In this document: positions 16,113 through 23,273 of the stretch, piece by piece | How the letters are laid out: each line of letters begins with the position of its first letter | Numbering within the stretch: position 1 is the first letter of the stretch | Assembly (NCBI GenBank): GCA_003135435.1 | Contig: PLBR01000253.1 | Coordinates: 2,282-35,102 of the forward strand | Source: Nitrospira sp. | GTDB lineage: Bacteria > Nitrospirota > Nitrospiria > Nitrospirales > Nitrospiraceae | Reading direction: 5' to 3' | DNA length: 32,821 bases | The notes under the pieces: model-generated | What the model saw: only the letters and a program-made list of their open reading frames with translations | Told to the model about the DNA's origin: nothing | The model's database searches: none | Program-made: the position numbers and the translations under genes

Positions 16113-17114
16113 ATGAACGCACCAGACTCCCACGATGCAGTCGGGATAGATGTTCGTTGGACGGACGAGGCCTCCAAGCGTCTAGAGCGGGCACCGCTCT
16201 TCTTACGCGGGATGGTCCGTCGTTTGGCTGAAAAAAAGGCCCGAGAGCTTGGCCACGCGGAGATTACGGGGGAGATTCTCGATCAGTTCAAGAACCAAAT
16301 GATGGGCAGTATGGGCGGCGAATCTGGCATGGCGGACGCTGCGGAACAAATGAAGCAAGGTCATCTTCCCTGGACTGCCGCTGCCAAGGAGCGCCTAAAT
16401 ACTGTTCCGGAATTTATGCGCAGCATGACTAAGCAGATTGCCGAAGAGATCGCCCAGGAGCGGGGCCATCTCGAGGTGAACGTCGAACTTTTCGAAAAGG
16501 TGGAAGCGCTGGGCGATCTCCGTGAGGCCTCGGCTCCTTCGTTGGAGTGGAGCGAGTGGGCGTTGGCCCAACTTCATGAGAAATTGAAGCAGTCGCCACC
16601 GATCGCCGTCGAATTCGTCACCGATATGTTGAGGCGGGACACCGAAGATTTGGCGAGAGAGAGAGGCGTGACGCGGATCGACGAATCGATGCTGCTTCAG
16701 CTGTGGGACGCACCTCAGGAGCGAGTTGCATGGACTGATGAGGCATGGAAGCGACTGCAGACGTCTCCGGATTTCGTGCGTAGTGGAATCCGCAGGGCCG
16801 CTGAGCGGCGGGCGCGGAAGCTTGGACTCAAAGAAATCGATTCGGAGCATCTGACGACCTTTCGGAATCAGGCCATGATGAAAGCCGTCAAACGCATTCG
16901 CTCTTTTGGATACAACGAGCTGACGTTTGAGGCGTTCGATACGGCGCTGGAGAAGACCAAGCGGCTGCAGGGGAATGAGCAGGCGGAAAAACGCCTTCAG
17001 GAAATTCGTGGGCATTTTGCCGATCCGGGCGTGAAGAAGCCGGAAGGTGGGACACTCGGTGCCGACTTGATGGGCCGCTTTCGCCGGTATCTCAAGGGGG
17101 AAGGAACACTCTAG
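16113..17114 (+). CDS. Protein with four PCP_red-like repeats
   Basis: A 333-residue, highly charged soluble helical protein. It contains repeats of the PCP_red domain at about residues 14-63 (VRWTDEASKRLERAPLF), 85-130 (LPWTAAAKERLNTVPEF), 144-197 (LEWSEWALAQL, divergent) and 205-257 (VAWTDEAWKRLQTSPDF). Each has W(T/S)xxAxxxL, a (V/S)PxF(V/M)R turn, an Ala/Arg-rich helix and a short (E/L)I(T/D) strand. The last 75 residues are charged and not recognised. The domain is known from protochlorophyllide reductase, where it lies near the Fe-S cluster, but here no Cys is seen and the protein is nothing but repeats. It begins 13 bases after the IHF-like gene. The role is unknown; nucleic-acid or protein scaffolding is as possible as cofactor binding. 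Confidence 0.75.
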   Translation: MNAPDSHDAVGIDVRWTDEASKRLERAPLFLRGMVRRLAEKKARELGHAEITGEILDQFKNQMMGSMGGESGMADAAEQMKQGHLPWTAAAKERLNTVPEFMRSMTKQIAEEIAQERGHLEVNVELFEKVEALGDLREASAPSLEWSEWALAQLHEKLKQSPPIAVEFVTDMLRRDTEDLARERGVTRIDESMLLQLWDAPQERVAWTDEAWKRLQTSPDFVRSGIRRAAERRARKLGLKEIDSEHLTTFRNQAMMKAVKRIRSFGYNELTFEAFDTALEKTKRLQGNEQAEKRLQEIRGHFADPGVKKPEGGTLGADLMGRFRRYLKGEGTL

Positions 17115-17322
17115 TAGGATACGGCAAAGGCTGTCGGGGTCGTACTCCCGTTGCTGTAATCCTCGATGGAGTCTATGCATAGACTCGCCGCTTCTCGGGG
17201 CCTAATCAGGCCCGATTGTTCAGTAGGCAGAGTGAAGGCTCAGATTCCAGCGGCTATGAATGAATTGTTCGGCAACTTGCCAGGCTGCTCCTCACACGGG
17301 CCTTTATTTCCACAAGCTCATT

Positions 17323-17353
17323 CGAGCACGGCGGGTTCTTCACGCCGTGCTCG
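17323..17353. repeat. Perfect 11-bp inverted repeat in the gap after the PCP_red gene
   Basis: CGAGCACGGCG (17323-17333) and CGCCGTGCTCG (17343-17353) enclose a 9-base loop. There is no T tract on either side. It lies in a 319-base region (17115-17433) with no convincing gene, and may be a weak terminator for the long upstream operon. Confidence 0.5.
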
Positions 17354-17398
17354 CAAGGTCTCGGCCGATTGGGATGGACGAATCGTTATGAGGTAGAG

Positions 17399-17429
17399 GC
17401 AGGGGCCGCCGTGTGATAACGGCCCCTGC
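17399..17429 (-). terminator. Hairpin downstream of the 17434-17754 gene
   Basis: GCAGGGGCCG (17399-17408) pairs with CGGCCCCTGC (17420-17429) around an 11-base loop. It begins four bases past the stop of the minus-strand gene. The tail on the minus strand is pyrimidine-rich (CTCTACCTCAT) but not a clean T run. Confidence 0.5.
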
Positions 17430-17433
17430 TCTA

Positions 17434-17754
17434 TCAGTTGGTAGCCGTCTGTTGCGGCCAAAACTTATGACGGATTTGTGGGAGAGGCTCGCTATCGAGA
17501 TTGGGGATATCGTAGAGACAGCGATCGATCGTCGCCACCTCATCTTCGGTCAAATCCAAGGTGACCCTCTTCTTCCAGAACTGATCGAGGGTAAAATAAT
17601 CTCCTGACTGGGGCTTCTCAGCCAAGAACACCTTCATCTTATCGAAACCTGCCGTGTCAACCCCAGGGACGCGTCCCTTATTACGATCGTGACACCAATG
17701 CAGTACCTCGGCGATTCCGTAAATCGACAACTCAATCTTCATCATCTTGCTCAT
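17434..17754 (-). CDS. Small conserved-looking hypothetical protein
   Basis: A 106-residue soluble protein with no signal peptide and no family that I recognise. It contains HWCHDRN (19-25), a Lys/Phe-rich middle (DQFWKKRVTLDLTEDEV) and an aromatic C-terminus (IRHKFWPQQ). A very good GGAGG lies 8 bases before the ATG at 17754, and a hairpin follows the stop, so it is almost certainly expressed. It is transcribed away from the VCBS lipoprotein gene, and both probably use promoters in the 244-base gap. Confidence 0.7.
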   Translation of the reverse strand: MSKMMKIELSIYGIAEVLHWCHDRNKGRVPGVDTAGFDKMKVFLAEKPQSGDYFTLDQFWKKRVTLDLTEDEVATIDRCLYDIPNLDSEPLPQIRHKFWPQQTATN

Positions 17755-17875
17755 GGATTCCTCCTTACCACGGGGACATTGTACCCCAAACCCTGCGCCG
17801 TTTTCAAAGCCGTTGTTGAGCGCGCCAGGATTGGGGAAACTGCGTTTTGCTGGGGATCATTGCGCAGCATATCGA

Positions 17876-17905
17876 TTGCCAGGAGAAAGCGCTGGTCTGT
17901 ATACT
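17876..17905 (+). promoter_or_regulatory. Candidate promoter of the VCBS lipoprotein gene
   Basis: TTGCCA (17876-17881) and TATACT (17900-17905) are 18 bases apart. A start near 17912 leaves about 87 bases before the chosen GTG at 17999 and rules out the earlier in-frame start at 17747. Confidence 0.5.
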
Positions 17906-17998
17906 GGCGCGACCTACCTCGGCGGGAAGGCCTGGTTAAAGAGCACACTTATGTGGATGCATTTCCATGTCGCCGGTTTCCTGCTCGAGGAATCATGC

Positions 17999-19195
17999 GT
18001 GATAATACGGGGCGACAGCCCATACAGCCGCAGGTCATGGAACCTGGTGGTCGTGGCGACAAGTCTGTTCCTACTTGTGGCAAGCGGCTGTACCAAACAA
18101 GACCCCTATACCCCGCCAGATCTCTTGTACTACTTTGCCAGTTACAAAGTAGGTAAGAATCCGACGACCGTCACCCCCATTGATGTCAATCAAGACGGGC
18201 TTACCGATTTGCTGACGACCAACATCGGCAGCGATACGCTATCGATTCTCTTGGGTAACGGTGACGGTACTTTTCGCGATCAAGTCCAGCTGAATGTCTG
18301 TAGAGAGCCCCGCTCGCTTGCCCTCGGGCTGTTCAACCGCGATTCGTATCCTGATGTGGTCTTGGCCTGTTCCGGGGGTGACGAAGTGGCCGTACTCTTC
18401 GGCCGGGCCGACGGAAAATTTGAAGAGGGGCCGCGCTATCCCGTGCATCGGACTCCAATTGCCATCGCAAGCGACGATCTGAACGGCGATCAAGTGCCCG
18501 ACCTCGTGGTCGCACTGCGAAACGACAAGATCAAAGTCTTCCTGGGAACCGGCACCGGTGAATTTTCCCATGGGGCGCAGTACGAATATGGGGATACGCC
18601 CACGGCGGTGGCGTTGGCCGACTTGAATGGCGATGGGAAGATCGATTTGGCTGTGACAAACGGGGGGCCGATGTCAAATGCGGTCTCCATCTGGATGGGG
18701 AATGGCGACGGCACGTTTCGCCCTCCCACCGACTATCGGACGGGGAAGCGCCCGCTCGGGGTGAGTTTCGCCGATTTCAATCGTGACCGGATCCACGACC
18801 TACTTGTGATCAACGGCCAACAGGATAGCTTCACAACCTTTCTCGGAAACGGTAATGGGACTTTCCAGCCAGGGCGCGATGCCGGTGCCGACGCAGGACC
18901 GAATTTTGGGCTCGCTCGCGACTTCAACGGCGACCGTCGCACCGACGTGGCCATCGTCAATCTTCAGTCGAGTGATCTCTCCATCCTCTTCGGCCGGGGC
19001 GATGGGACATTCGAATATCCGCCGAGAAACTATCGGACAAAACCAGGCCCCTTCGCTCTTGCAACATTTCGCGTCACAACGAAGGAGGCTGAAGAGCCTG
19101 GACTCGTGACGGCGGATAACGGCAATGGAACCGTCTCCATCTTTCTCCATCGAGGATTGAAAGCGGTGTCCACTCCCGTCGCACCCCCTCCGTGA
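17999..19195 (+). CDS. FG-GAP/VCBS-repeat lipoprotein (seven-bladed propeller)
   Basis: A 398-residue exported lipoprotein. From the GTG at 17999 the protein has basic residues R4, R11 and R12, a hydrophobic core (LVVVATSLFLLVA) and the lipobox LVASGC with C31 as the lipidated residue. The frame is open much further up, but GAGGA lies 7 bases before this GTG and the signal peptide makes sense only from here. The mature part has six clear repeats of the type D(L/F)NGDG..DL....LSILLGNGDGTF and a weaker seventh, so a seven-bladed beta-propeller with calcium-binding Asp/Asn loops is likely, as in the integrin alpha chain. It probably sits on the outer membrane or periplasmic face. The ligand is unknown. 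Confidence 0.85.
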   Translation: MIIRGDSPYSRRSWNLVVVATSLFLLVASGCTKQDPYTPPDLLYYFASYKVGKNPTTVTPIDVNQDGLTDLLTTNIGSDTLSILLGNGDGTFRDQVQLNVCREPRSLALGLFNRDSYPDVVLACSGGDEVAVLFGRADGKFEEGPRYPVHRTPIAIASDDLNGDQVPDLVVALRNDKIKVFLGTGTGEFSHGAQYEYGDTPTAVALADLNGDGKIDLAVTNGGPMSNAVSIWMGNGDGTFRPPTDYRTGKRPLGVSFADFNRDRIHDLLVINGQQDSFTTFLGNGNGTFQPGRDAGADAGPNFGLARDFNGDRRTDVAIVNLQSSDLSILFGRGDGTFEYPPRNYRTKPGPFALATFRVTTKEAEEPGLVTADNGNGTVSIFLHRGLKAVSTPVAPPP

Positions 19196-19245
19196 GGCGC
19201 GTACGATGTCTGGCGATAGGTGGAGTGAATCAAAAGGCAGTCTTC

Positions 19246-19274
19246 TTGACAGCCTGTCGACCCTCGGCTACAGT
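19246..19274 (+). promoter_or_regulatory. Strong candidate promoter for the 19327-20684 gene set
   Basis: TTGACA (19246-19251) and TACAGT (19269-19274) are exactly 17 bases apart. Transcription would start near 19281, upstream of the chosen GTG at 19327. Confidence 0.6.
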
Positions 19275-19326
19275 GGCCGATGGGCGCCGCTTTCAGGCCT
19301 CGTGGCGCTCTGTTTCGAGGACACAT

Positions 19327-19527
19327 GTGAGATCCTTTGGATGGTGGTTTGCTATCGGCGCACTTCTCACCCTCTCCGTGCTGATGGTACAGGGGGGCGT
19401 GCGAGACCTGTTCGACGGAGCCCCTCCCGGCAATGGGGCCAGCGCGTATTTCTCGTTTGGTACCACGATTTTTGGCGGAGGATTGTTGGCAGGTTGCGTG
19501 GCATTGGTGATGAATCGACTCCGGTAG
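19327..19527 (+). CDS. Small two-helix membrane protein
   Basis: A 66-residue protein with two hydrophobic segments (FGWWFAIGALLTLSVLMV and FGGGLLAGCVALVM) joined by a short Gly/Pro-containing loop, so a small inner membrane protein. No family recognised. A longer frame reaches back to 19192, but GAGGA lies 6 bases before the GTG at 19327 and a TTGACA promoter lies within the extension, so the short form is preferred. It is the first gene of a probable unit with the zinc ribbon and the carboxypeptidase. An overlapping ORF in another frame (19206-19574) shows no such signals. Confidence 0.6.
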   Translation: MRSFGWWFAIGALLTLSVLMVQGGVRDLFDGAPPGNGASAYFSFGTTIFGGGLLAGCVALVMNRLR

Positions 19528-19554
19528 ACACAGAGTCTGAAGACAGGCGGGTCG

Positions 19555-19743
19555 ATGCACTGTTTGAGATGTAAGGGTTTCATGATGGTCGAGCGTCACT
19601 ATACGCTGGTGAATCGGCGACTCTATGCCCGTTGTTTGAATTGCGGGTTCTGGATCGACCTTGCCGACCTGCTCCGCTTCTTTCATAAGGTGATCGACAG
19701 CGGGTTTCGCGGAGGGAAGGTGCGGGAATCTTTTACACTATGA
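19555..19743 (+). CDS. Small zinc-ribbon protein
   Basis: A 62-residue basic protein. C3 and C6 (CLRC) and C27 and C30 (CLNC) form a typical zinc ribbon, preceded and followed by strands (MMVERHYTL, RRLYARC). The tail is hydrophobic and basic. It could be a small regulatory or RNA-binding protein. The TGA overlaps the ATG of the carboxypeptidase gene by four bases (ATGA), so the two are translationally coupled. The ribosome binding site is weak. Confidence 0.65.
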   Translation: MHCLRCKGFMMVERHYTLVNRRLYARCLNCGFWIDLADLLRFFHKVIDSGFRGGKVRESFTL

Positions 19744-20684
19744 GTGGGAGCGACGATTTCAGGATGATAAGAGACTGCGGGAGATCCCATCGGCTGCCAT
19801 TCCTCGCCCGCGCTGCTGGGGTGTTCATCGGTCTCCTGTTGATCAGTGCCGAGACCGTCACTCCATCCATCGCCCTTGCGAAGAGCATAGCCGCTCAACC
19901 TGTGCATGTCCGAACTGTGATTGCTCCGCACCAGTTCCCTCCGTGGCGAGTCGCTCCAGCCCATGGCATTCTTCTCAAGGAACTCAATAGTGGACGTGTG
20001 TTGTATGAACATGATGCCGGCAAACGAATGTCTCCCGCCAGCCTCACGAAAATCATGTCGTCCCTGGTCATTCTGGAAAGGGGTCAGTTGGATGATCTCG
20101 TCACGATTAGTCCCAATGCCGCACGGGCTCACAAGACGCACTTACGTGTGAAGGCAGGACAGGTCTTTAGGCTGGAAGATCTGCTGAAGGCCATGTTGAT
20201 CATGTCCGCGAACGATGCCTGCCTTGCAGCGGTGGAGCATGTGGGTGGCGACGAAGCACAGTTCGTGACTCTCATGAATGCCAAGGCTGCGGCCCTCGGC
20301 TTGGCTGATACGCATTTCAGTAATGGCTGCGGGTTCGATAACACGGACCATTACTCGACGGCCGAAGACCTCGCCGCATTGAGTGTCATTGCCCTCGATC
20401 AGCCAATCTTCCGGCAGTTGGTCCGTGAAGAGCGCGCGATCATCACGCCTGTCAACGGTCACCGTGCATATGTCTTGCACAACACGAACAGATTGCTGGG
20501 ACGTATTCCCGGCGTCGAAGGGATCAAGACCGGATTTACCTCCAAGGCCGGGCGATGCCTCATCGCCAAAGTCTCTCAGAACGGGAGCGATCTTCTCCTC
20601 GTGATCCTCAACTCCAAGCGTCGCTGGAACACTGCGACCAATCTCATTACCTACGGGCTACAGGCAGCCGAAGCTCCGCACTGA
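19740..20684 (+). CDS. D-alanyl-D-alanine carboxypeptidase (PBP5/6 family)
   Basis: A 314-residue penicillin-binding protein that removes the terminal D-Ala of peptidoglycan stem peptides in the periplasm. Motif 1 SLTK is at 101-104 (nucleophile S101), motif 2 SAN at 156-158 and motif 3 KTG at 263-265. A signal segment (VFIGLLLISAE, about 28-38) precedes it. The C-terminal beta domain and the amphipathic anchor of E. coli DacA are missing, so it is the short DacF-like type, perhaps released or held by its N-terminus. An in-frame ATG at 19764 (M9) is an alternative start. Overlaps the zinc-ribbon gene by four bases. Confidence 0.9.
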   Translation: MSGSDDFRMIRDCGRSHRLPFLARAAGVFIGLLLISAETVTPSIALAKSIAAQPVHVRTVIAPHQFPPWRVAPAHGILLKELNSGRVLYEHDAGKRMSPASLTKIMSSLVILERGQLDDLVTISPNAARAHKTHLRVKAGQVFRLEDLLKAMLIMSANDACLAAVEHVGGDEAQFVTLMNAKAAALGLADTHFSNGCGFDNTDHYSTAEDLAALSVIALDQPIFRQLVREERAIITPVNGHRAYVLHNTNRLLGRIPGVEGIKTGFTSKAGRCLIAKVSQNGSDLLLVILNSKRRWNTATNLITYGLQAAEAPH

Positions 20685-20939
20685 ATTCCCCTGGTTGATC
20701 AAGCCGACACGAACGTAGGCAGAGGCGAGAAGGCCGCCGCAGTCTGAGGGGTACTCGCAATCTGCCCGTTCGAGTCTTCCCGGGAGCTCTGGCGAGGGTC
20801 TACAGACTTTATGACGGAGTGTGGGAACTGGGGGAAAGAAACGGAGCGGGAACGAATTCAAGCTGGCGATCGGGAAGAAGGATGGAAAGTGTTCTAGATT
20901 TGCAGGCGCGCATTAGGGTCGAACATCCGGTCCGCATCG

Positions 20940-21473
20940 CTACCGAAGCGGGGAAAACTCGACGTTTACATCCTTCCCCAGATAGTTGATGACGAACCCC
21001 TGTTTATCGTAAGCCAGTATGGCGCCCATCACGTTTTCGTCCCCGTAGTCTTCCCGGCCCAATAGTTTTCGCACGTCATCAGGGCTTTCGCTGTTCAACA
21101 CGTTGCGAAAGATGCCGCGAGTTTTATAGGAGAATCGATTATTGATAAAAATCAGGTCGACCTTGCCGTCCTGGATGCGCACGCCAGCCATAGGGCCTGT
21201 TGGTTTGCGTTGGTCGAGCAAGAAGATAAACAAGGCTTCCTGTTCCACTTTCACTCCAGGAATCTTTTCATTCACCAGAGAGTCCAAGGCTTTGGCTTCG
21301 GAGTCTCCCAATTTGACTCCAAACAGTGAAATCTCGGTACTCTTCAAGGCCTTGGGGTCCATCACGTCGTTCTTGCTCAATTCGTAGGGCTCACCATACC
21401 CAGCGGACACCCATGTGCCGACTCCGGCCATCACCATGCAGGTTAGCATGACGACTCGCAGTAAATACTTCAT
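20940..21473 (-). CDS. Exported hypothetical protein
   Basis: A 177-residue protein with a clear signal peptide (MKYLLRVVMLTCMVMAG to about VSA, residue 24). The start is placed at the ATG 18 bases inside the longer frame because AAGGAAGAG directly precedes it. The mature part contains SLFGVKLGDSEAKALDSLV and DVRKLLGREDYGD, the pattern of short alpha/beta repeats in proteins that detect a ligand in the periplasm, but I recognise no named family. It is monocistronic, with 255 bases on its 3' side (20685-20939) in which I see no gene and no clear terminator. Confidence 0.7.
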   Translation of the reverse strand: MKYLLRVVMLTCMVMAGVGTWVSAGYGEPYELSKNDVMDPKALKSTEISLFGVKLGDSEAKALDSLVNEKIPGVKVEQEALFIFLLDQRKPTGPMAGVRIQDGKVDLIFINNRFSYKTRGIFRNVLNSESPDDVRKLLGREDYGDENVMGAILAYDKQGFVINYLGKDVNVEFSPLR

Positions 21474-21491
21474 CGACTCTTCCTTAACCAT

Positions 21492-21996
21492 AGGTTTCGA
21501 CAGATGTATGGTGCGTGAAATCTATTGGCGAAATTGGTGGGATCAATGCAGTGTGTACACATTTTATCGAATGGCCTGAGAACTTGCAAGGAACGGCTGA
21601 ATGCGCGATTGGGGTCAATTCCTCGTTCTTATCCAGTCGTCACAGTGCTGCGGTGACTGTGCTTTGGACGGGCGAGGAGACGAGTCGTGGAACAGAATCG
21701 TACAAGCCGATAATCCGCAACCCCGATCCGCAAGTCTTAATCGGACGTACAGTTCAGATAGGATCATGAGTCCCACCCCTTCCGCCACCGCCGGAGGATG
21801 CCCTCGGGGGAGGTCATCTCAAGCACAACTTAGGTCTTGATCTGCGTCTCCACTATCTTCCGAGGGCAATAATTGACCGGCATGAGTACGAGCGGAAGCC
21901 AACCGATATCCTGTATTTGCAAGCCAGATTGGGGCAGGGTTATCACATTTCATTTACACCAGCGACGGGTTCGTTCGCTAAGGAGGGAGGGGTCAT
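21492..21996. other. 505-base divergent intergenic region
   Basis: This region lies between the exported hypothetical protein and the haemoglobin gene, which diverge. Several short open frames exist but have no ribosome binding sites or family similarity. I see no clear promoter; TTGCAA at 21918-21923 has only a poor -10 box. The strongest signal is the GGAGGGAGGGG (21981-21991) before the haemoglobin ATG. Confidence 0.5.
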
Positions 21997-22452
21997 ATGA
22001 CAAAGCAGTCTGCCTATGGTGTGGGGATGGGAGGCAGGATTCAGTGCCATGGTGGTCTTGGTTGGCTGGCGGGAACGGTAGCGGATACCGGAGGGAAGTC
22101 TCGGTACGACCGGCTTGGCGGAAAGTCCTCGATTCACGCGGTATTTGATCAGTCTGTGGCCAATGTGGTCGCCGATACCAGAATCAATGGCCTGTTTGCG
22201 ACCACCGATATTCGGAAACTCAAGGGCCACTTCTTCGATCAAGTCTGCATGGCGAAAGGAGGACCCTGCACTCACAGCGGGTGCGAAATGAAGACGACCC
22301 ATGCCGGCAAGAAGATATCCAATCGGGACTTTGAGGCATTAGTGGAGGACCTGGTGAAAGCGCTGGATATGTTCAAAGTGCCGGCGCAGGAAAAGGGAGA
22401 ACTCCTGGGTCTTCTTGGACCAATTAGGGAGGGTATTGTCGAAGCTCCGTAA
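21997..22452 (+). CDS. Group 1 truncated haemoglobin
   Basis: A 151-residue protein whose residues 36-150 form a 2-on-2 globin of group 1 (GlbN/trHbN type). YDRLGGKSSIHAVFD is the A/B-helix start, the proximal His is H102 in MKTTHAGKKI, and F113 in SNRDFEALVEDLVKAL is the conserved G-helix start. Such globins bind O2 and NO and often act in NO detoxification. The first 35 residues (MTKQSAYGVGMGGRIQCHGG) are extra, of low complexity and without a signal peptide. Cysteines 84, 91 and 96 near the haem pocket are unusual. GGAGGGAGGGG precedes the ATG with good spacing. A terminator follows. Confidence 0.88.
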   Translation: MTKQSAYGVGMGGRIQCHGGLGWLAGTVADTGGKSRYDRLGGKSSIHAVFDQSVANVVADTRINGLFATTDIRKLKGHFFDQVCMAKGGPCTHSGCEMKTTHAGKKISNRDFEALVEDLVKALDMFKVPAQEKGELLGLLGPIREGIVEAP

Positions 22453-22459
22453 AGACCAT

Positions 22460-22499
22460 GAAGCGAGGGGGGACGGACCGACCCGTTTCCCCTCGCTTC
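22460..22499. terminator. Bidirectional terminator between converging genes
   Basis: GAAGCGAGGGG (22460-22470) and CCCCTCGCTTC (22489-22499) form an 11-bp stem, with further pairing of ACGG and CCGT inside. It lies between the stop of the haemoglobin gene and the stop of the minus-strand gene and can serve both. Confidence 0.65.
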
Positions 22500-22512
22500 T
22501 ATACGGAAGAGG

Positions 22513-22806
22513 CTAGATGGTGTGATGGGTGGTAATGAGGAAGGCGCCGAGGTGCCGGAGCCGTTGAAAGTAGGGCCGACAGCCTTCGTCAAGCTCGTCG
22601 GTCAGGTTATCCAGGTCGGCGACACAATCTTCGACGATCCCTAGCCGCTGGGCATCAAGCCCCTCAGGACTATCGAGGAAATACACCACGCATCCGCTGA
22701 TCACCGTGTCCAGTGTCATCAGTGGCCCCTCATGCTGGTTTCCCACTTGAGGCCAGCGCTCCTCCTTATGGGCTTCCCAGAGGGACAGCACAGCATCCCG
22801 ATCCAT
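22513..22806 (-). CDS. Small acidic hypothetical protein
   Basis: A 97-residue soluble acidic protein with an Asp-rich helical middle (EDCVADLDNLTDELDEG) and a His-rich end (LITTHHTI). Not recognised. AGGAG lies 9 bases before the ATG at 22806. It overlaps the end of the preceding membrane-protein gene by 41 bases, so it is probably the last gene of the leftward htrA-lipB-gdhA unit, and it is followed by a terminator. Confidence 0.65.
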   Translation of the reverse strand: MDRDAVLSLWEAHKEERWPQVGNQHEGPLMTLDTVISGCVVYFLDSPEGLDAQRLGIVEDCVADLDNLTDELDEGCRPYFQRLRHLGAFLITTHHTI

Positions 22807-23224
22807 TCTGCATATCTCCTACAATTCCGCGTGGCTCACTCCGACCAACCCACCCTAGCTCATAGAGTAACAGGACCGCAAGCGCACAGAGACCAAGCCC
22901 CCAGAACCGGTAGTCGACGTCTTCCCGGCTGACACACCAAGCGATGACCGGGCCACGCCAGTAGGGCCGTCCGATCGACAGGAAGCCCCCTTTGGCGATC
23001 ATGCCTCCCGCCGTCACCATCCAGAGCCATTGGTAGGGCAGTTCCGGTGCGGCGAAAAACAAGAAGACGCCTCCGAGGATCGCGATAAGCTCCCACCGCA
23101 ATATCGCAGGGGACTGCGGCAGTAACTCGCGGACCTGCATGATGATGTAGCGGGGAGCTACCAGGAGGGCGATGCCCTCGTCCGGCCAAATCCAGGCGAG
23201 TGCGGCCAACGCATAGTTCTTCAA
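22766..23224 (-). CDS. Small integral membrane protein, three helices
   Basis: About 152 residues with three hydrophobic segments: LIAILGGVFLFFAAP, LWMVTAGGMIAKGGFLSIG and FWGLGLCALAVLLLYELGWV. No family recognised. The frame has no ATG near its beginning; TTG at 23224 is the first start after an in-frame stop, and an internal ATG at 23140 would keep all three helices. It begins 50 bases after gdhA, and the acidic protein gene overlaps its end. The role is unknown. Confidence 0.6.
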   Translation of the reverse strand: MKNYALAALAWIWPDEGIALLVAPRYIIMQVRELLPQSPAILRWELIAILGGVFLFFAAPELPYQWLWMVTAGGMIAKGGFLSIGRPYWRGPVIAWCVSREDVDYRFWGLGLCALAVLLLYELGWVGRSEPRGIVGDMQNGSGCCAVPLGSP

Positions 23225-23273
23225 ACGAGAGACCCCGACAGTACGCGACCCCCGCCCTCATGATGTATGGAGC

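Noticed and set aside
16395-17180. Minus-strand ORF of 261 residues under the four-repeat PCP_red gene
   Set aside because: It is the complement of a protein with clear internal repeats in the operon direction; no start signal.
19206-19574. ORF of 122 residues overlapping the two-helix protein
   Set aside because: It crosses the TTGACA/TACAGT promoter and is Arg-rich without any domain; the other frame has a membrane pattern and a good GAGGA site.
21515-21840. Two short ORFs in the region before the haemoglobin gene
   Set aside because: No ribosome binding sites, no recognisable domains and unbiased composition.
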